Assembly: GCA_029959325.1 (NCBI GenBank)
Contig: JASCPF010000009.1
Span: 1 to 64,000 of the forward strand
DNA: 64,000 nucleotides
Source of the DNA: Microbacteriaceae bacterium PS02068
GTDB lineage: Bacteria; Actinomycetota; Actinomycetes; Actinomycetales; Microbacteriaceae
Reading direction: 5' to 3'
The position numbers were made by a program, and so were the translations under genes. Positions within the stretch are counted from its first letter, which is position 1. Each line of letters begins with the position of its first letter. Below, one piece after another: positions 61,404 through 64,000 of this stretch. A model generated the notes under the pieces. The model ran no database searches and had not been told where the DNA came from. It was given only the letters and a program-made list of their open reading frames with translations.

Positions 61404-62422
61404 CCGGCCGAGTCTGCCAGAGCCCTGGCATCCACATCCGGCGCCACCCACTGCACGCCGTCATAGCGGCGGAACCACGACACCTGACGCCGCGCGTAGC
61501 GCCGGGTCAGCGCTTGGGTCTGCGCGATCGCCTCATCCTGCGTCAGGGTGCCGCCCAGCTGAGCGAGCGCCTGTGCGTAGCCGATCGCCCGGCCGGCCGT
61601 CGGCGAGCCTTCGAGTCCGCGCGCACGCAGCGCCGTGACCTCGTCGAGCAGACCGTCGCGCCACATGGCATCCACTCGGTCATCCAGCCGCGTCACGAGG
61701 TCGGCGCGGTCGACCGCGACGCCGATGATCGTCGTCGGATCGTGCCACAGCGTCGGCGCCTCCGGCAGGGCAGCGCCGTGGGTACGGGCGCCCTGCGCGA
61801 GCACCTCGAGCGCGCGGACGATCCGGCGACCGTTGCGCGGGTCGACGCGGGCGGCCGTCACGGGGTCGAGCGACTGCAGGCGCGCGAACAGCGCAGGGGC
61901 GCCGTCGCGGGCGAGTTCCCCCTCGAGTTCGGCGCGCAGATCGTCGTCATGCGGCGGGAAGCGGAAGTCGTACAGCACCCCCGAGACGTACAGCCCCGAT
62001 CCGCCGACGAGGATCGCATCGCTGCCCCGCGCGAAGATCTGCTGGATCATGGTGCGCGCCGCGCCCTGGTACCAGGCGACGGCCGCCTCGTCGGTCACGT
62101 CGAGCGCGTCGAAGAGGTGATGCGGGATGCCCCGGCGCTCCGCCTCGGGCAGCTTGGCCGTGCCGATGTCCATGCCGCGGTAGAGCTGCATCGCGTCGGC
62201 GTTGACGATCTCGGCGCCGCGACCGCGGGCGATCAGCGCTTCGCCGAGGCGCAGCGACAGGTCGGTCTTCCCTGTGCCGGTCGCGCCCACGACCGCCCAG
62301 AGTCGAGGCCGTTTCGACTCGCTGCGTCGCGGTTCCTGAGCCTGTCGAAGGGCGCTCAACGACCGGCGGGGCCGTTTCGACTCGCTGCGTCGCGGTTCCT
62401 GAGCCTGTCGAAGGGCGCTCAA
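61400..62422 (-). CDS. miaA: tRNA dimethylallyltransferase with repeat-derived N-terminus
   Basis: Prenylates A37 of tRNAs that read UNN codons. P-loop GATGTGKT at residues 46-53 in this start, then [18 protein letters not shown] and [10 protein letters not shown]. The first 40 residues are two copies of [21 protein letters not shown] encoded by tandem 63-bp repeats. The only near start codons are TTG 62422, which overlaps the miaB stop (TTGA), and TTG 62359 in the second repeat; an ATG at 62515 lies inside miaB. About 340 residues. Confidence 0.9.
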   Translation of the reverse strand: MSALRQAQEPRRSESKRPRRSLSALRQAQEPRRSESKRPRLWAVVGATGTGKTDLSLRLGEALIARGRGAEIVNADAMQLYRGMDIGTAKLPEAERRGIPHHLFDALDVTDEAAVAWYQGAARTMIQQIFARGSDAILVGGSGLYVSGVLYDFRFPPHDDDLRAELEGELARDGAPALFARLQSLDPVTAARVDPRNGRRIVRALEVLAQGARTHGAALPEAPTLWHDPTTIIGVAVDRADLVTRLDDRVDAMWRDGLLDEVTALRARGLEGSPTAGRAIGYAQALAQLGGTLTQDEAIAQTQALTRRYARRQVSWFRRYDGVQWVAPDVDARALADSAG

Positions 62423-62428
62423 CGACCG
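62303..62428 (-). repeat. Two tandem 63-bp dispersed repeats at miaB-miaA junction
   Basis: Two identical or nearly identical 63-bp units with cores GTTTCGACTCGCTGCGTCGC and CCTGAGCCTGTCGAAGGG and end GCTCAACGACC. They contain the miaB stop and the first 40 codons of miaA. Confidence 0.9.
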
Positions 62429-63981
62429 GAGGGAGCGCGCAGCGCGGGCATGCCGAGGCCGACGGCGCGGCGACCGTCCGCCGTCAGCGTCGCCGCCGGG
62501 GCGGGCACGCCGCACGACTCGGCTTGCGTGCGGTCCCAGGCGTCGCCGGCACTCGTCCGGCGAATCTGCAACGGTGCTCCGTCGACGCTGTCGGCAAGCA
62601 GGTGGAAGGGCGCCGCGTGCGTCACGGTCACCGTGACGACATCACCGGGGCGGGGAACGTCACTGCCGGAGGGCAGTTCGAAATGCACGAGGCGGTTGTC
62701 CTCGGCACGGCCGGTGAGGCGATGCGTCTCGGCATCCTTCTTGCCCTCGCCCGCCGAGACGAGCACCTGCAGCACGCGGCCGACCTGCTTCTCGTTCTCT
62801 TCGAGGCTGATGCGATCCTGCAACGCCGCCAGCCGCTCGTACCGCTCCTGGACGACCGCCTTCGGCACCTGGTCGGGCATGGTCGCGGCGGGTGTGCCCT
62901 CGCGGATCGAATACTGGAAGGTGAACGCGCTCGCGAAGCGCGCCTGCTCGACGACGCGCATCGTCTCGGCGAAGTCTTCTTCGGTCTCGCCCGGGAAGCC
63001 GACGATGATGTCGGTCGTGATCGCCGCGTGCGGCATGCGCTCGCGCACGCGATCGAGGATGCCCAGGAACTTTTCGCTGCGGTACGAGCGACGCATCGCC
63101 TTCAGGATGCGATCAGAGCCCGACTGCAGCGGCATGTGCAGCTGCGGCATGACCGCGCGCGTTTCGGCCATCGCATCGATGACGTCGTCGGTGAAGGCCG
63201 CCGGGTGCGGGCTGGTGAATCGGATGCGCTCCAGGCCCGGGATCTCCCCCGCAGCCCGCAGCAGCTTGCCGAATGCGTGGCGGTCACCGAATTCGACGCC
63301 GTAGCTGTTGACGTTCTGGCCGAGCAGCGTCACCTCGATCGCACCGTCGTCGGCGAGCAGGCGGATCTCGTTCAGGATGTCGCCCGGACGGCGATCCTTC
63401 TCTTTGCCGCGCAGGTGCGGCACGATGCAGAACGTGCACGTGTTGTTGCAGCCGACCGAGATCGACACCCAGCCGCTGTAGACCGAGTCGCGCTTGGTGG
63501 GCAGGGTGCTCGGGAAGACCTCGAGCGACTCGAGGATCTCGAGCTCGGCGTCGCCGTTGTGGCGCGCGCGCTCGAGCAGGCTCGGCAGCGATCCCATGTT
63601 GTGGGTGCCGAAGACGACATCGACCCAGGGCGCCTTGGCCTGCACGGCATCCTTGTCCATCTGCGCCATGCACCCGCCGACGGCGATCTGCATGCCCGCG
63701 TGCTTGTCCTTGCGGCTCTTGAGGTGGCCCAGCGTGCCGTAGAGCTTGCCAGCGGCGTTGTCACGCACCGCGCAGGTGTTGATCACGATGACATCGGCTT
63801 CGTCACCGGCGTCGGCAGGGACGTAGCCCGCCGACTCGAGCGAGCCGGACAGCCGCTCGGAGTCGTGCACGTTCATCTGGCAGCCGAACGTGCGCACCTC
63901 ATAGGTGCGTGCGCGTCCGTCGGCGGTGACGGCGGCAGTCGAGGGCGCGATGAGGGTGGGAGCGGCGGACGGAGAGGTCAT
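62419..63981 (-). CDS. miaB: tRNA (ms2i6A37) methylthiotransferase
   Basis: Radical SAM enzyme adding a methylthio group after MiaA. Cys34, Cys70 and Cys104 hold the N-terminal cluster (FGCQMN, NTCAVR, GGCMAQ); the radical [11 protein letters not shown] is at 178-185; TRAM domain near the C-terminus. 520 residues from ATG 63981; ATG 63993 is also in frame. The end (ALRAPSGR) lies in a repeat. Coupled to miaA. Confidence 0.96.
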   Translation of the reverse strand: MTSPSAAPTLIAPSTAAVTADGRARTYEVRTFGCQMNVHDSERLSGSLESAGYVPADAGDEADVIVINTCAVRDNAAGKLYGTLGHLKSRKDKHAGMQIAVGGCMAQMDKDAVQAKAPWVDVVFGTHNMGSLPSLLERARHNGDAELEILESLEVFPSTLPTKRDSVYSGWVSISVGCNNTCTFCIVPHLRGKEKDRRPGDILNEIRLLADDGAIEVTLLGQNVNSYGVEFGDRHAFGKLLRAAGEIPGLERIRFTSPHPAAFTDDVIDAMAETRAVMPQLHMPLQSGSDRILKAMRRSYRSEKFLGILDRVRERMPHAAITTDIIVGFPGETEEDFAETMRVVEQARFASAFTFQYSIREGTPAATMPDQVPKAVVQERYERLAALQDRISLEENEKQVGRVLQVLVSAGEGKKDAETHRLTGRAEDNRLVHFELPSGSDVPRPGDVVTVTVTHAAPFHLLADSVDGAPLQIRRTSAGDAWDRTQAESCGVPAPAATLTADGRRAVGLGMPALRAPSGR

Positions 63982-64000
63982 GATGACGTCCATTCTACGA

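Noticed and set aside
61400-61413. TCATCCGGCCGAG, like the end of the 56-bp element
   Set aside because: No TGCGACGGATGA 42 bp further on; it is the start region of the GNAT gene.

Overview
This window is high-GC chromosomal DNA from an actinobacterium, most probably Microbacteriaceae and close to Microbacterium. The evidence is the very strong GC bias of codon third positions, many GTG starts, dense ATGA/GTGA stop-start overlaps, a 16S-23S spacer without tRNA genes, PriA-type HisA, an actinobacterial lexA/LysM divergent pair, a LysR-free gluABCD-like glutamate transporter, and dispersed repeats of the CCTGAGCCTGTCGAAGGG type. No phage genes, insertion sequences, CRISPR arrays or tRNA genes were found. 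Most of the window is conserved core genome.

Layout. 1-5964 (minus): recN (cut by the window edge), nadK, an effector-binding-domain protein, tlyA, a 52-residue protein, a HAD phosphatase and a protein with eight 10-residue basic repeats. 5994-11655 (minus): one rRNA operon (two promoters, 16S, 23S, 5S, strong terminator). 11981-13276 (plus): permuted family III CoA-transferase. 13374-18641 (minus): a ChvE/MmsAB-type sugar ABC transporter with its LacI regulator and two matching operators. 18660-22170: DUF4184 membrane protein, tyrS, a small membrane protein and a SatD-like protein. 22232-31658: arginine genes argCJBDF and argH, interrupted by a membrane acyltransferase and a DUF559 gene bracketed by three 56-bp elements. 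31927-35310: NAD-dependent epimerase and an ABC-2 exporter pair. 35347-38894: pheST. 38961-42364: glutamate-type ABC transporter. 42452-44662: trmH-like gene and infC-rpmI-rplT. 44928-49341: DUF1844, sseB-like, priA, hisH, hisB, hisC. 49368-52199: LysM protein divergent from lexA, then a membrane protein. 52212-55465: metFE. 55739-63981: S9 peptidase, hflX, methyltransferase, dapF, GNAT, miaA, miaB.

How the genes work together. argCJB-D-F and argH supply six of the arginine steps (argG and argR are not here). hisC, hisB, hisH and priA cover the middle of histidine synthesis. metF makes the methyl donor that metE uses. lexA faces a LysM membrane protein in the arrangement of SOS division inhibitors. 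miaA and miaB act in sequence on tRNA A37, and hflX and dapF lie in the usual actinobacterial neighbourhood.

The most unusual signal is the set of three 56-bp elements at 23705-23760, 24995-25050 and 25078-25133. They have identical ends, 30-bp variable cores and identical length, and they flank the DUF559 gene in inverted orientation. Other points of note are an infC gene that seems to start at ATC, dispersed repeats read as protein in argC and miaA, a possible leader peptide ending one base before metF, and several apparently leaderless genes.
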